Shown here piece by piece: positions 32,885 through 44,115 of a stretch of 64,000 nt of DNA. Made by a program: the position numbers and the translations under genes. The stretch comes from Hesseltinella vesiculosa. Taxonomy: Eukaryota; Mucoromycota; Mucoromycetes; Mucorales; Cunninghamellaceae. The stretch spans positions 248,001-312,000 of the forward strand of contig MCGT01000026.1 in the NCBI GenBank assembly GCA_002104935.1, given 5' to 3'. How positions within the stretch are numbered: the stretch's first letter is position 1; every line of letters starts with the position of its first letter. The notes beneath the pieces are model-generated. The model worked only from the letters and a program-made list of their open reading frames with translations, did no database searches and was not told where the DNA came from.

Positions 32885-33349
32885 CTAGATTTCAGCCAAT
32901 TCACGGAGACGACGGACGGTGGATCGGACGGTGGCAGCAGCAGTAGTACTATAAGAAATATTAGAGTGAGTGTGTTTCTAGAAAAAAAAAAAAAAAAAAA
33001 AAGTGGACTTACGAGACGGTGTAAGCACCACCGGCCAAGACCTTGGAGCAGCCCTTGCACTTCCAGATACCAACGGCGGTACGCTTGACGGCGTCCTAAT
33101 AAACGGTTGATCAGTTTCGCGATTAGGTGAAAGATGGTATTGACTGGGATTTACCTTGCCACAGAAGGTACAGGTGTACTTGGAGTGTTGAGTGATTTCC
33201 ATCTTCTTCACTTGCTTACGAAGAGAAGCACCATAACGGGTACCGTATTTACCGGTGATACCGACCTTCTTTGTACGTTTGGCCTAATCAGATGATACGA
33301 TGGATGGGTTAGATGGAGCGGTTGGATGGATGGATGCAAAAGTTACCAT
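32885..33349 (-). CDS. RPL43: 60S ribosomal protein L43 (eL43)
   Basis: Four exons (33349-33347, 33283-33155, 33095-33013, 32948-32885) give 92 codons, the exact family length. The first coding exon is only ATG. The protein begins [20 protein letters not shown] and has the zinc ribbon as two CxxC pairs (CTFC and CKGC), as in eL43. It is a structural component of the large ribosomal subunit. Confidence 0.97.
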
Positions 33350-33530
33350 TGGGATAAATTGATGGAAAAAAAGAGAAGGAAGAAAAAGAAAAAAAAAAAA
33401 ATACACAGCGCCGCCCAAGGAAGGAAAAAAAAAAAAAAAACACTAGGCGGGTCCGACTCCCTTTGTTCCGAAAAACAGCTCTCTTTTTTTTGATTTTCTT
33501 TTATTCGCGCCTTTTTTTTGCCATTGTTTG
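33350..33530. promoter_or_regulatory. Divergent promoter between RPL43 and the kelch/BTB gene
   Basis: A 181-bp head-to-head spacer with several A runs and a T-rich stretch. A strong ribosomal-protein promoter must lie here; no factor site was recognised. Confidence 0.4.
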
Positions 33531-35258
33531 ATGCATCAATCACCTCTTGGAACACCTCCTCCAACAAATACGCCTCCTGATGCTGGCCATTCATTAGACA
33601 CCAATAGCGGGAGAAAAAACTTAGTGCATGGCACAAAGCCATGCTTGTATCAGCCCTGCCTTCAGCCTACGTCGGGCGAAGCGCTGGGGGCACTGGTGGG
33701 AGCTACCCTGACTGTCATTGATAATGTGATTTACACGTTTGCTGGGTTTGATCAATTCACAGACGAACTATACCATTCATTACATCAATTGTCGCTGACC
33801 GACTATGAATGGAAACGAGTCGTGTATCTCAAAGGCCGGCCGCCTGATAAGCGCAACGACCATTCCACCTCGTACTGGCCACAAGAAAACAAGCTAGTGA
33901 TCTTTGGAGGCAGCTCGGAAGAGGATGGCGTGTACTACAACAATGTTGCGCTGCTTGACCTGACCACCATGACATGGGAACATCCAACGCCATGCGGCGC
34001 CATTCCCCAAGGCCGCTGTCGCCATGCCGCCACCATCCACGACAAGTACCTGTACATCTCAGGCGGGTTGACTGCCGGCGGTCAGCTGTCAGATGCGCTG
34101 CACATCCTGGACTTGGCCTCCTGGACCTGGATGGATCCCATCGATTTTGTGGCACGCTCACAGCACACCTTAGCGGTGCACGACCAACGCCTGTTTTTAT
34201 TCGGCGGCATGCACGAAGACCTCACGCGGTCCAACCAGCTGTCCTACCTAGACCTCAACACCGGCGCTACCACCCACCTGATCCTCCAGTCCGACGTGTC
34301 ACCTCCTTTACATGCCCAGCGGTATGTGCAAGTGTGCGACCATCGGCTGGTGGTCCTGGCAACACCTTCCATGACAGATAACGAAGCAAGCGGCATCTGG
34401 ACCTTGGATCTCAACCGCATGCAGTGGAAGTGCCATGCTCTCAACATCCTTGCCGGTGGCCGCCAGCCTCATGGTGATGGTGCGGACGACCCAAGCCATC
34501 CTGGGTGTACTTGGCACGGCATTGCCATGCAAGAAAACGACCGCCGGGTCTATTTATTCGGCACCCCCGATGACGACGAAGAACATGCCGACCAGTATTA
34601 TGCACAGGTGCTTCCGCTGGACCTTTATGAATACGGTATCATCTACCAGCCTCCTTCCACCCTCTCGCACGATCTGTCCTCGTCTGTCAGCCAGCCGCCA
34701 TCCGTCAACAGCCTCATCAGCCTCCTCTCCACCACCGAGGAACCTCAGGACCGGGTCGCCCAGGTGCCGCTCTGGCTTCTGGAAACCCGCTGGCCGCTAT
34801 GCCTGCCGTCTCTTCAGCAGAACACCCTGGTCTTGCCTTACTCCCTTGCCAGCATTGATGCCATCGTTTTCTTCTTATACCATGATACCCTGCCTGCCTT
34901 GCCTGTCCACACCCTTGCTTCCCTCTTGGTCATGGCCCATACGTATGGGTTCCGCCGGCTAGAGGCTTTGTGTTTGGATGCAGCTTGGTCAGCACTGCAA
35001 GTCGATACGGTCAGTTTCCTCTATGAAGCATCTTGCATTGCCAATCAACTCTGTCTACAGGTAAGTCCATGACAGGTTCTCACCAACCACTCACTCTCTT
35101 TCCCGCAGCATCACACCTTGCACTTCATCTTTGATCACTTTGGCCCTGTCTCTCATTCGACATCTTTCAGACAATTATCTCAGCCTTGCTTATTAGGATT
35201 ATTAGCTTCCATGCCTAGAAGTGCTTCGTTGATTTACGAAGAGTCGTTTCAGCCATAA
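33531..35258 (+). CDS. Kelch-repeat protein with C-terminal BTB/BACK-like region
   Basis: Two exons (33531-35060, 35109-35258) give 559 codons. Kelch blades are visible at about residues 60-330, for example KLVIFGGSSEEDGVYYNNV, KYLYISGGLTAGGQLSDAL and RLFLFGGMHEDLTRSNQLSYL. They predict a beta-propeller. The C-terminus has a BTB-like half (VLPYSLASIDAIVFFLYHD then LLVMAHTYGFRRLEALC) followed by a BACK-like helical part. Fungal proteins of this LZTR1/leucine-zipper-like type are candidate substrate adaptors of Cul3 ubiquitin ligases; that role is inferred. A disordered, Ser-rich linker separates the halves. Confidence 0.8.
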
Positions 35259-35393
35259 AAAAAAAGCAGGGCAAAAATGGCATCAAGCCTCGGTTTGAAT
35301 CGCCGCCACTGCCGGTTTTTTTTTTTTTTTCGCCTGCCACTTTTTTATTTTTTTCTCTTCTTCCTCTTACCAACTTAATTGAAATGGTAATGC

Positions 35394-35905
35394 ATCCATC
35401 CAACACATCCATCCAACGACAGCATCCATCGATGCTTTTACGAAGACGACCCATTCACGATTGACTTATTTTGTAGGCACCTATCAAGGCTTCTGAACTT
35501 CGCAACAAGAACAAGGCTGAACTCGTCAAGGCTCTTGATGAAGCCAAGCAAGAATTGGCCTCTCTCCGTGTCCAAAAGGTTGCCGGTGCCTCTTCCGCCA
35601 AGCTCCAAGAAATGTACGCTTCACCATTCTTATCACGAGATCGACACTCACCTTTTTTTTTTTATTTCAATAGTGGTGTTGCCCGCCGCAACATTGCCCG
35701 TATCTTGACCGTCATCAACCAAACCCAACGTGAACAATTGCGTCTCTTCTACCAAAAGAAGAAGTACACTCCCTTGGATCTCCGTGTCAAGAAGACCCGT
35801 GCCATGCGTCGTGCCTTGACTCCCTTCGAACGTAGCTTGAAGACCTTGAAGCAACACAAGAAGGAACAAGCCTTCCCTCAACGCAAGTATGCTGTCAAGG
35901 CTTAA
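35394..35905 (+). CDS. RPL35: 60S ribosomal protein L35 (uL29)
   Basis: Three exons (35394-35396, 35477-35613, 35674-35905) give 123 codons, as expected for uL29. The first coding exon is again just ATG. Motifs are [20 protein letters not shown], the [18 protein letters not shown] helix and [13 protein letters not shown]. It sits near the ribosomal exit tunnel and helps dock SRP and chaperones. Confidence 0.97.
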
Positions 35906-36214
35906 ACTCCTTTTCTTCCCGCCTCTCCCTTTCTCCTTTGATCCATGATACTTTTCCCATGTTGTGTATTCCTCATCCCCCCTTTTTTTTTGTTCTTGCA
36001 CTTAAATAAAGTCAGAGAATAATCATTCATACAAAAAACCAGGTTGTAAAAAAATGCGTCCAAACGGGATCTCACATGGAGCAAAAAAAGTGCGGTCCAG
36101 CACCGGGCAAGAAGGAAGTCACCCCCGCTGATTTTGGATTTTCACCCAAAACAAAAATAAGCCTTGTTTTTTTTTCTTTTTTTTTTTTTCTTTCCTCTCT
36201 TCATTCATACAACC

Positions 36215-36778
36215 ATGCTTGCTCGTATCGCTACTCGTTCTACTGCCATCAAGGTAACGTTCTCCTACCGTAGTGTGTTAATACACTAGTAACTCGTCCA
36301 TGACTTGGACATGTCAGTTAACAGTGCAAAGACTCACTTTTCTTTTTTTTTTTTTGATTGATGGTGGTTTTTTTAGGCTCGCTCCATGGCCGTTCGCAGC
36401 TTCTCTGTTGCCTCTGTTCAACAAAAGGGTAATAAGCTTTATCGACATCGAGTGAAAATACATGAAATACAGCTCTCGCCATTGCATATGTACGATCAAC
36501 ACCACGCTGACCTCTCATTTTGTTTCTTGGGGCGAATTTAGATGTTGTTCAAGAATTGTACCTCAAGGAATTGAAGGGTTACAAGCCCACTGCCGTAAGT
36601 GCACCAACAGAAGCATGGCCAACTCACACTCATGCTTCACTTCTTGCAGACCAAGGTCGATGAATCCCAAGTCAAGGATTTGAAGCTCCCTGCCGCTCCT
36701 GCCGTCCCTGAAGTCGACGCTGACCTTGCCCAACAATTGGCTGCCTACGACAAGGAACCCGAAGAAGTCTCCCAATAG
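36215..36778 (+). CDS. ATP14: Mitochondrial ATP synthase subunit h
   Basis: Four exons (36215-36253, 36377-36428, 36542-36594, 36650-36778) give 90 codons. The N-terminus (MLARIATRSTAIKARSMAVR) is a typical basic presequence. The mature part contains DVVQELYLKELKGYKPT, the conserved core of fungal F1Fo subunit h, and an acidic C-terminus. It belongs to the peripheral stalk. It is somewhat shorter than yeast Atp14. Confidence 0.88.
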
Positions 36779-37080
36779 ATCCTTTTTTTTTCTCATTACC
36801 CCATCGCCAACTCTCCCACCAGATAAAATCATTTATTTTTTTGTGTGTTTTTGGTTGACCACGGCCATTCAACAGAGCCAATGCCCACCTGCTCATTTTT
36901 GCATCTCCCCGGGTACAAATGAGACGTAAGCCATGAAGAGAGGCGGATGGCTACTGTAGCTGTAACGAATCCAGAGTGTAAGAGGGTTGGTCAAAAACGC
37001 CTTGGAGGAAGCTAGTCAATGGTGGTCTTTTTCTTCTATTTTTTTTTTTTTTCTGTCGCTCTTGTTCCATTTTTTAAAGA

Positions 37081-38431
37081 ATGCCACCATTGAAAACGCT
37101 TCTGTCACTGCTACTGGCTCCTCTGATCATTGGCCTACTTTATTTATATGCTTACCGTGATGACACTCCTTGGGCTGCCCCACTCAAGCCTGCCCGTCCT
37201 CGACAACAACATGTCCTGGCTGGTTATTTTATTAATTGGGGAATCTATGACCGTGGCTACAATGTCATTGATGTCCCGGCCGAGATGTTGTCACACATCC
37301 TGTACGCTTTTGCAAAACTCGATGCCGATGGCTCTGTTCTTCTAAGTGTAATCCCATCCACAACGACCTTGCTGGCTTCGCTTACCCCCATTCTCTCTAG
37401 GACCCCTGGGCTGACAAGGACATCCCTCTTGGCAACGGTAATCATCCTTACTGTAGTGCCTACGTACCAAGAACCCTAACCTCCCTGTTCTCTTCTCTTG
37501 CATTCTAGGTGTCCACGGCAATCTGGGCCAATTCGCTCGACTGAAAGAGCAGCACCCGGGCCTCAAAGTGAGCTTGTCTGTCGGCGGATGGGGCTCCGGT
37601 GCCAACTTCTCAGCGATGGCTTCTGATCATGAAAAACGTTCAAGGTTTGCTTCTACAGCTCAAGACCTGATCCATCAGTATGGTTTAGACGGCCTTGGTA
37701 AGCACTGAAAAAAAAAAAAAAAAAAAAAAAAAAAACTGGATGGACACTGCCATGACCAACGTTGATGCACAGATGTGGACTGGGAATTTCCGACAAACGA
37801 CGACCAGGGCAGTCATATGGTGGACTTACTTAAGGAAGTGCGTACACACCTGGGCGACAATGCCATTCTGAGCGTAGCCGTTAGCTGCGGGCCAGATGGC
37901 TATGGTCACTTGGATCTGGCGGGCATGAACCAGTATGTCGATCTGTTCTACTTGATGGCCTATGACTTCTCCGGCCCTTGGGAACCTGTGGCTGGTCACC
38001 AAGCTCCACTGTACCCTCACATCAATGACGCTGTACAATACTATGCTGGATTTGTGCCTCGCAATAAGTTAGTCCTCGGCCTGCCGGCCTATGGCCGTGC
38101 CTTCACCAACACCAACGGTCTGCAATCTGAGTTTGAAGGGGATGCCACCTACGACGTCCGCACCCTGCCTCGCCCTTCCGCTACGGAACATTACGACCGC
38201 CAGATGGGTGCCTCCTGGTCGTACGACCCTGCGTCTCGCGAGTTTGTGTCCTACGACAACCCCCAGGTGATTCAACAGAAAGCCCTGTACGCTCTTAACC
38301 AGGGCCTGGCTGGCTGCATGTTTTGGGAACTCAGCGGGGATGCTGCTCCCTCGGCCACAGATCCCACCCACCGGTCGCTCATGAAAACCGTGTATGATAC
38401 CTTTTTTGCCATCGCCGTGAATAAAGCCTAG
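37081..38431 (+). CDS. GH18 chitinase-like protein
   Basis: Four exons (37081-37347, 37401-37437, 37509-37697, 37773-38431) give 383 codons. A hydrophobic N-terminus (LLSLLLAPLIIGLLYLYAY) acts as signal peptide or signal anchor. The TIM barrel carries GYFINWGIYDRGY, SVGGW and the catalytic DGLDVDWE with the Glu proton donor intact. YLMAYDFSGPW and GCMFWELSGD complete the substrate cleft. It should hydrolyse chitin in cell-wall remodelling or nutrition. There is no chitin-binding module. An uncleaved anchor is possible because no clear cleavage site follows the helix. Confidence 0.92.
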
Positions 38432-38831
38432 GCTATAGCATTTTCCTTTTTATATTTATTTTTCAAAAGGGCCAGGCCCCTATTTTAATCCAGATGCGTG
38501 GCTGCAGTAGGCAGGCGGTTAGGCGGGGAGAAATGGGTTTTGCCAAGATCTTTCAAAATGCCGTGCCGTTTCTAGTCAAGCGAGAAGGCTAGGTTATGGC
38601 TAGCAATGGTAGCCCAGTATAGAAACGAGGTGCCACTTACGTTCATCAATCCTAAGCGTCAGGAACCCCATAAAGAAGAAAAAAGGAATGGCTCAGAACA
38701 GGGCAGATTCGGGCCAGCCTTTTTTGGATTTTTTCGCCACCCGAAGCTCAGCTGCCTTGGGTTCCCCTGGCAAAAATGGCCAGTTTCATCTTTTTTTTTT
38801 TTTTTACCCCGATTGGTGTTTCGATGGTGTA

Positions 38832-40059
38832 ATGGATTTGCAAGAGTGGATGCATGCAGTACTTTTAAAGCATCTCGACCAAGATCCTGATACTCATGAA
38901 CTTATCCAAACACTGCTGAAGGACAAGGACGAGCCACTGGTAACCATCTCAAACTAAGACTTCAGGGGCAACCAAGCTTCATTTTTTTTTCTTCTCTTCT
39001 CCAGCAAGACAACATTATTGTGGATGGTACATGCTTGGCATCAGTCCAATTGCAATGTGAGGAGCACATGGAAGCCCATGGTCGACTGTCCATGGGTGCA
39101 GTGCAGCGCCCATTCTACCTGGCCGTTGCTGCGACACTTTCTTCTTGCTGGCAAGATGGCGGGCGTTTACCCAGTCCATTGCTCAACGACCCTCTGCACC
39201 TTCTGACGTCGATCAACAGACCAAGGTAAGTCATTGGAATGGAAAATACATGTTCGCAGGGTTGAGACTCTCATTTTCTTGCTGTTGGCTACGAGGCGCG
39301 CTTAGGCTTTTGGCTCTGCAGGACAGGCTGATGAGGTGCGTCGAAGAGCAAGATTTGACGCTCCTGGAAAAGCTTTTATTTGAAGTAAGGCATACCGTCA
39401 TGGTGACTCTTTTACAAACGGGTCCTCTTATTCCTAGGATATGGCACCGCATGAATGGCGAATCTGGCTTTTAATGAGAACGACGGTGGGCAGCCAAACA
39501 GTGGTATGCCCTCCCAGCTTGGAGGAATGCTTAGCCTCGTTTGCCAGAATTCACCAAAAAGTCAAGACAGGCACATCCCCACAAAAACTGGCCAAACCTA
39601 CCAGTGCGCATGTCCTGACGGTTGGCGCAAAGGCCCTGAGCAAGCATTGGCATCGCGACCGTCAAGTAGGATTTTGGGGCTCGTTCAGCGGAAGTAAGTC
39701 TTTGCAAAGAAGGGGCAGCTGCGCCAAGGAAAGTCCTCATCTCCTTTTCAATGTCACTTGCATAGCCGAGCCTGCCAAAAACAAGCATGCTATCGACATC
39801 TTATTCAAAATCATGTCTCGAGCCGTTTGGATCAATTTGCACTCGCTTCCGGTAAGTTTCTTTCATTGGCTTCCTACTCTCGGCGAACGCCCTCACCATT
39901 TATTTGGATGTGTAGCATGACCAGATGGTTTATGAGGTCCGAGAAGCACAAGGATATGGACTAAGGTGGACCACGGCACGACAGCTCAGGGCATGGCAAT
40001 TTCGTGGATTTTTAGAACCGCAACAAGAAGATGGTCATGAACAAGGCTGGGTCCATTAA
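38832..40059 (+). CDS. Conserved fungal protein of unknown function
   Basis: Seven exons (38832-38939, 39005-39056, 39107-39225, 39322-39384, 39438-39693, 39766-39851, 39916-40059) give 275 codons. The C-terminus reads VREAQGYGLRWT, FRGFLEPQQEDGHEQGWVH, a block I recall as conserved in uncharacterised fungal proteins. No catalytic motif was recognised. The 50-nt intron at 39057-39106 was needed to switch from the first reading frame to the one that continues downstream. That junction is the least certain. Location is probably cytosolic or nuclear. Confidence 0.65.
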
Positions 40060-40560
40060 CTTTGAGGCATTTTAATTTTGAAGAAGGACTTTATTTTATA
40101 TCGTACCAAATTGGCATCCATGTCTCTTTAGTGAGAGGGGAAAGAGAGTGGGAAAGAAAATAGACACAGGGGAGAAAGAGAGAGCCGGCAGTTCTAACGA
40201 AAAATACACGGTCCCGGGCAAAGAATATGTATAAGAAAAAGAGAGAGAGGATATATGATTGTGGGAGAAGGTAAAGAAAAAGAAGAGGTAGAAAGAGACG
40301 AGTGCAAACGCTGGCCGATCTAAAGAGGGGGAAGAACCAAGGCGGTATGACAGACGTCCAGGGGGTGGTCGGATTAAATACGAAAAAAAAAAAAAAAAAA
40401 GATATCTACTCCAGGGACACAAAGGGGGAAGGGGAGGGGGAATCATTTCCAATCAAGAGAAAAAAAAAAGTGAAGACTATATGTGGGGAAGAATACAAAG
40501 AGTAAAAGGATACAAGAAGAAGAAAAAAAAAGCCGGGGAGTGACGAGGGACACCGAGGTC

Positions 40561-42268
40561 TTATCGGCATTGCCACACTTTGACGGTTTGGTCGACGCTG
40601 CCGGTTGCAACCACAGGAGATGTGAGGCAGTAGCTAGGGAAAGAGAAGTATAAGCCACATGTTTTGTGTGTGTGATGATGTTTACCTAATGCATGTAACA
40701 AAGTGAGAGTGGGCTTCTAAAGTTTTTGTGCATCGGCCAGTTTTCAGGTCCCACATCTTGACTGATTTGTCGTCGGAGGCACTCAACAAGTACTTGCCGC
40801 TGGGATGGACAACCAAGCCACGCACCCAGTTGTCATGGCCCACAAAGGTATGCAGTAATTGGCCGCTGCCAGCGTCCCATAACTTGATGGTTTTATCGCG
40901 AGAGCCTGTGATAACATACTGACCAGGTACACCTTGATCCTTTGCCTTGTTCTGAAGAGACGGAGACGCAAAAAAAAAAAAAAAAAAAAAAGAGTGAGCG
41001 GCCATGTTTGCAGTGACAAAAAAAAAATACCTCTAAACCGACAAGCTCCTGAATAAAAGGATATGCCTTGATAGGAGCGAAAATGGCCCATTCAATAACG
41101 TGTTCATGACCACGGAAATCCATCTTGGTTTCACCAGTTTGCATGTCCCAGAGCCGAGCGGTCTGCAAAATAAGAGGAGCGGGGTCAGCGATTTTTTTTT
41201 TTTGATTGTGGCACCGTACCTGATCGTTTGAGGCGGTGACAAGCCATCTGCCGTCTTCACTTGTTTCAACGGACCGCACCCATTCAGTATGGCCGACCAA
41301 GGTTTTTTCACAATAGCCAGATGCAACGTCCCACACCTTGATTGTTTTGTCACGAGATGCTGATACAATTTTGTCCCCTGAAGGTAAGAAGCGTACGGAT
41401 GAAACGCTATGATCATGTCCAAACAAGGTTTTGATGCACTTGTAATCGTTGTTGACATCCCATACTTTGATGGATAGATCGGCCGAGCATGAAACTGAAA
41501 ATAGATAAATATATAAAAATCAGTCACCTTCCCTCTTCCTCTTTTCTAGAAAAAAAAAATGAAAAAAAGGCGTTATCTTACCGAGGTACTGGCCCTTGGC
41601 ATCAAAAGCGATATCTTGCACAGCCTTGGTATGGCCTTTCAAGGTGCATTCAAAGTCACCAGACTCGTAATCCCAAATCTTCACAGTGGTGTCTTCGGAG
41701 GCCGAGGCAAGGAGTTGGTAGACAGGATGAAATGCCACACTGGAGATAGGATTGCGATGGCCGGTCAGGTTGTGCTGTTCAGGGGCTCGAGGCAGCCAAT
41801 CCACCGAGCTGGTTTGTCTTCGCATGGGTGCATTATTGAGTTCTTCTTGCATTTGTGCGGTTTTTGTCTCCAATTCGATAATCTACGCTTCCCCCACACA
41901 AGAAGAGATGGGTCAGACCCACTAGCGGCGGGTGTGCCGGGAAGAATATACCTTTTTCTGCAAGCGAATGACGGACGTCCACTTCTTCTCCAGCAGTCCA
42001 GCATATTTTTGCTTGGGATCCGGAACAAAATCATCAATTTGGGTTTCGTTTTTGAGGATGGCATATGATTCATTGAACCCACTGGCATTCAAATAGTCCA
42101 AAATGGCTTTGTGGCTGTAGGAAAAGAATGTCAACCGTGTTTTTTTAATATCATCTCGTTGGATGTCTGATGACGTTCCCATGACCTGTTTTCTCTGATT
42201 CTTTTTCCATAGATTTATCTTGCCACTTACAGTTCTTCCTTTTGGCGGTCAGAAAGAATACTCGTCAT
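40561..42268 (-). CDS. PAC1: Nuclear distribution protein PAC1 (LIS1)
   Basis: Seven exons (42268-42231, 42114-41952, 41882-41582, 41494-41220, 41162-41031, 40951-40686, 40633-40561) give 415 codons. It has a LisH motif ([13 protein letters not shown], residues about 14-26), a short coiled coil ([15 protein letters not shown]) and seven WD40 repeats with canonical ends such as [30 protein letters not shown] and [10 protein letters not shown]. The protein should regulate dynein and nuclear migration at microtubule plus ends. It is divergent from CRC1, with 408 bp between starts. Confidence 0.95.
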
Positions 42269-42676
42269 GTTGAAGTAAAAAGATGCTGCTTGATGGAAAG
42301 AAGAAAAAAATTGAAAAAAAAAAAAAAAAAAAAAAAAAAGGAAAAAAGGGGGGAAAAGCTTGACCGGTGTTTTTGAGTTTCTGGTCTGACACAATTTTGG
42401 CAACAGGAACACTTTGCTCTCTAGTGACGCAACGTCAAAGAGGCTCGCTCTTCTTCCACCTTTTCATCTGGGAGAGGATTGGATCATCACGTGCAATGAA
42501 ACCCTGCAAAAATTGACCGCTTGAGAGATATTGTTGATTATAAACCCCGAATGCACGCCATTCGATCATCGTGAGGGGGAAAAGGTACAGCACCAAAAAA
42601 AGACTTAAACTTTCTTTTTTTTTTTTTTTTTTTTGCTTTCTTTCTCTCCATTTTACTCCATTTTACGCCTATTACA
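42269..42676. promoter_or_regulatory. Divergent promoter region between PAC1 and CRC1
   Basis: 408 bp between head-to-head genes. It contains a roughly 23-nt A run at 42317-42339 and a similar T run at 42609-42634 followed by a pyrimidine-rich leader. Both probably lie in the leaders of the two mRNAs. Confidence 0.4.
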
Positions 42677-43715
42677 ATGTCTGCTGAATTGAAAGAAGCT
42701 CCCGCTGTTCCCAATGTCGAAAAGAAGGCAGCCTCTGCTGCTCAGTCTGCAAAGTCGTTCTTGTCTGGTGGTTTCGGTGGCATGGCCGCCGTCCTGGTCG
42801 GGTAAGTCCTTTTGACATTGGACAAAAGATGGTTCGGAAGGATGAAAGTCTTAACGATCTTTTTGTAGTCAACCTTTTGATCTCGTCAAGGTGCGCATGC
42901 AAACCACCGAAGGTGTCTACAGCGGCACCTTGGACTGCTTCAAGCAGATTATCAAAAAGGATGGTGTCACTGGTCTGTACCGTGGTATGTCTGCTCCTTT
43001 GGCCAGTATCACTCCCATCTTTGCCGTCAGTTTCTTCGTAAGTACAGTTTGGTCATTGGAACGCGCAGAAAACTGATTTCTCTTTCTTGGATAGTCCTAT
43101 GATCTTGGCAAGAAGATGGCTTTGGCCATGCGATCCGACAAGACCGAACGCCCCTTGTCGTTGGGCGAAGTGACCTTTGCCGGTGCTTTCTCGGCTGTGC
43201 CCACCACGTTGCTGATGGGCCCCTCGGAACGTGTCAAGGTGGTTCTGCAAACACAAGGCGACAAATTCAAAGGACCTGGCGAGGTGCTGAAGCACTTGTA
43301 CAAGGAAGGTGGTATGGCCTCGATCTTCAGAGGCACCGGCGCTACTCTGTTGCGTGACTCGCCCGGTTCGGCTGCCTACTTTGTGGCCTACGAATTGATC
43401 AAAAAGGGCCTGACGCCTGAAGGTGCCAAGCCTAACGATTTAAGCCTCGGCTCGGTTATGTTTGCCGGTGGCATGGCTGGTGTGGCTATGTGGTCCATTG
43501 CCATCCCCCCTGATGTCATCAAGTCCCGCCTTCAATCTGCCCCTGCTGGTACTTACAGTGGCATGTTGGACTGTCTGCAAAAGACTGTGCGCGCTGACGG
43601 TACAAAGGCTCTGTTCAAGGGTCTTGGCCCTGCCATTCTGCGTGCTTTCCCCGCCAATGCTGCTACCTTTGTCGGCGTGGAATATTCTTTGAAGGCCATG
43701 AACATGCTCTTCTAA
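42677..43715 (+). CDS. CRC1: Mitochondrial carnitine/acylcarnitine carrier
   Basis: Three exons (42677-42801, 42869-43037, 43095-43715) give 304 codons. Three SLC25 repeats are present with QPFDLVKVRMQ, GPSERVKVVLQTQ and IPPDVIKSRLQ at the P-x-(D/E)-x-(I/V)-K-x-(R/K) positions. The second repeat has SER instead of a Pro signature, typical of the carnitine carrier (SLC25A20, yeast Crc1). It exchanges acylcarnitine for carnitine across the inner membrane. The next gene downstream on the same strand is CAT2, which makes acetylcarnitine. Confidence 0.92.
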
Positions 43716-44115
43716 GTTTATTTATTCTTGTTTGTATTATACGTTTTGTTTTTTTGTTTTTTTTTTGTAACACATGACCATGACTTTTTTTCCCTTTTTC
43801 TCGATCCCTGATTGTTTTAGACGCATAAAATAAAAAAGACTTATAAATTCCAAAATGAAGAAATGTTTAAGACGTTCCATGCTGCCTCGAAAATTTAAGG
43901 TTTTTTCTTGTTTTGGACAGGACAATGGCTTGACAATTGGCCACCCTCTTTTTTTATTCAGTCTTCCCGACGCCATGACTGGTCACTCCTCCGATTTCAT
44001 TTTCCGCCCGTCATTTTTTTTTTTTTGGTTAAAAACTGCTCTCCCCCTTTTTTGCTCTTTCTATTTTTTTTTCTTTTTTTTTTTATAATCATATCCATTC
44101 TCTTCTTCTACTGCA

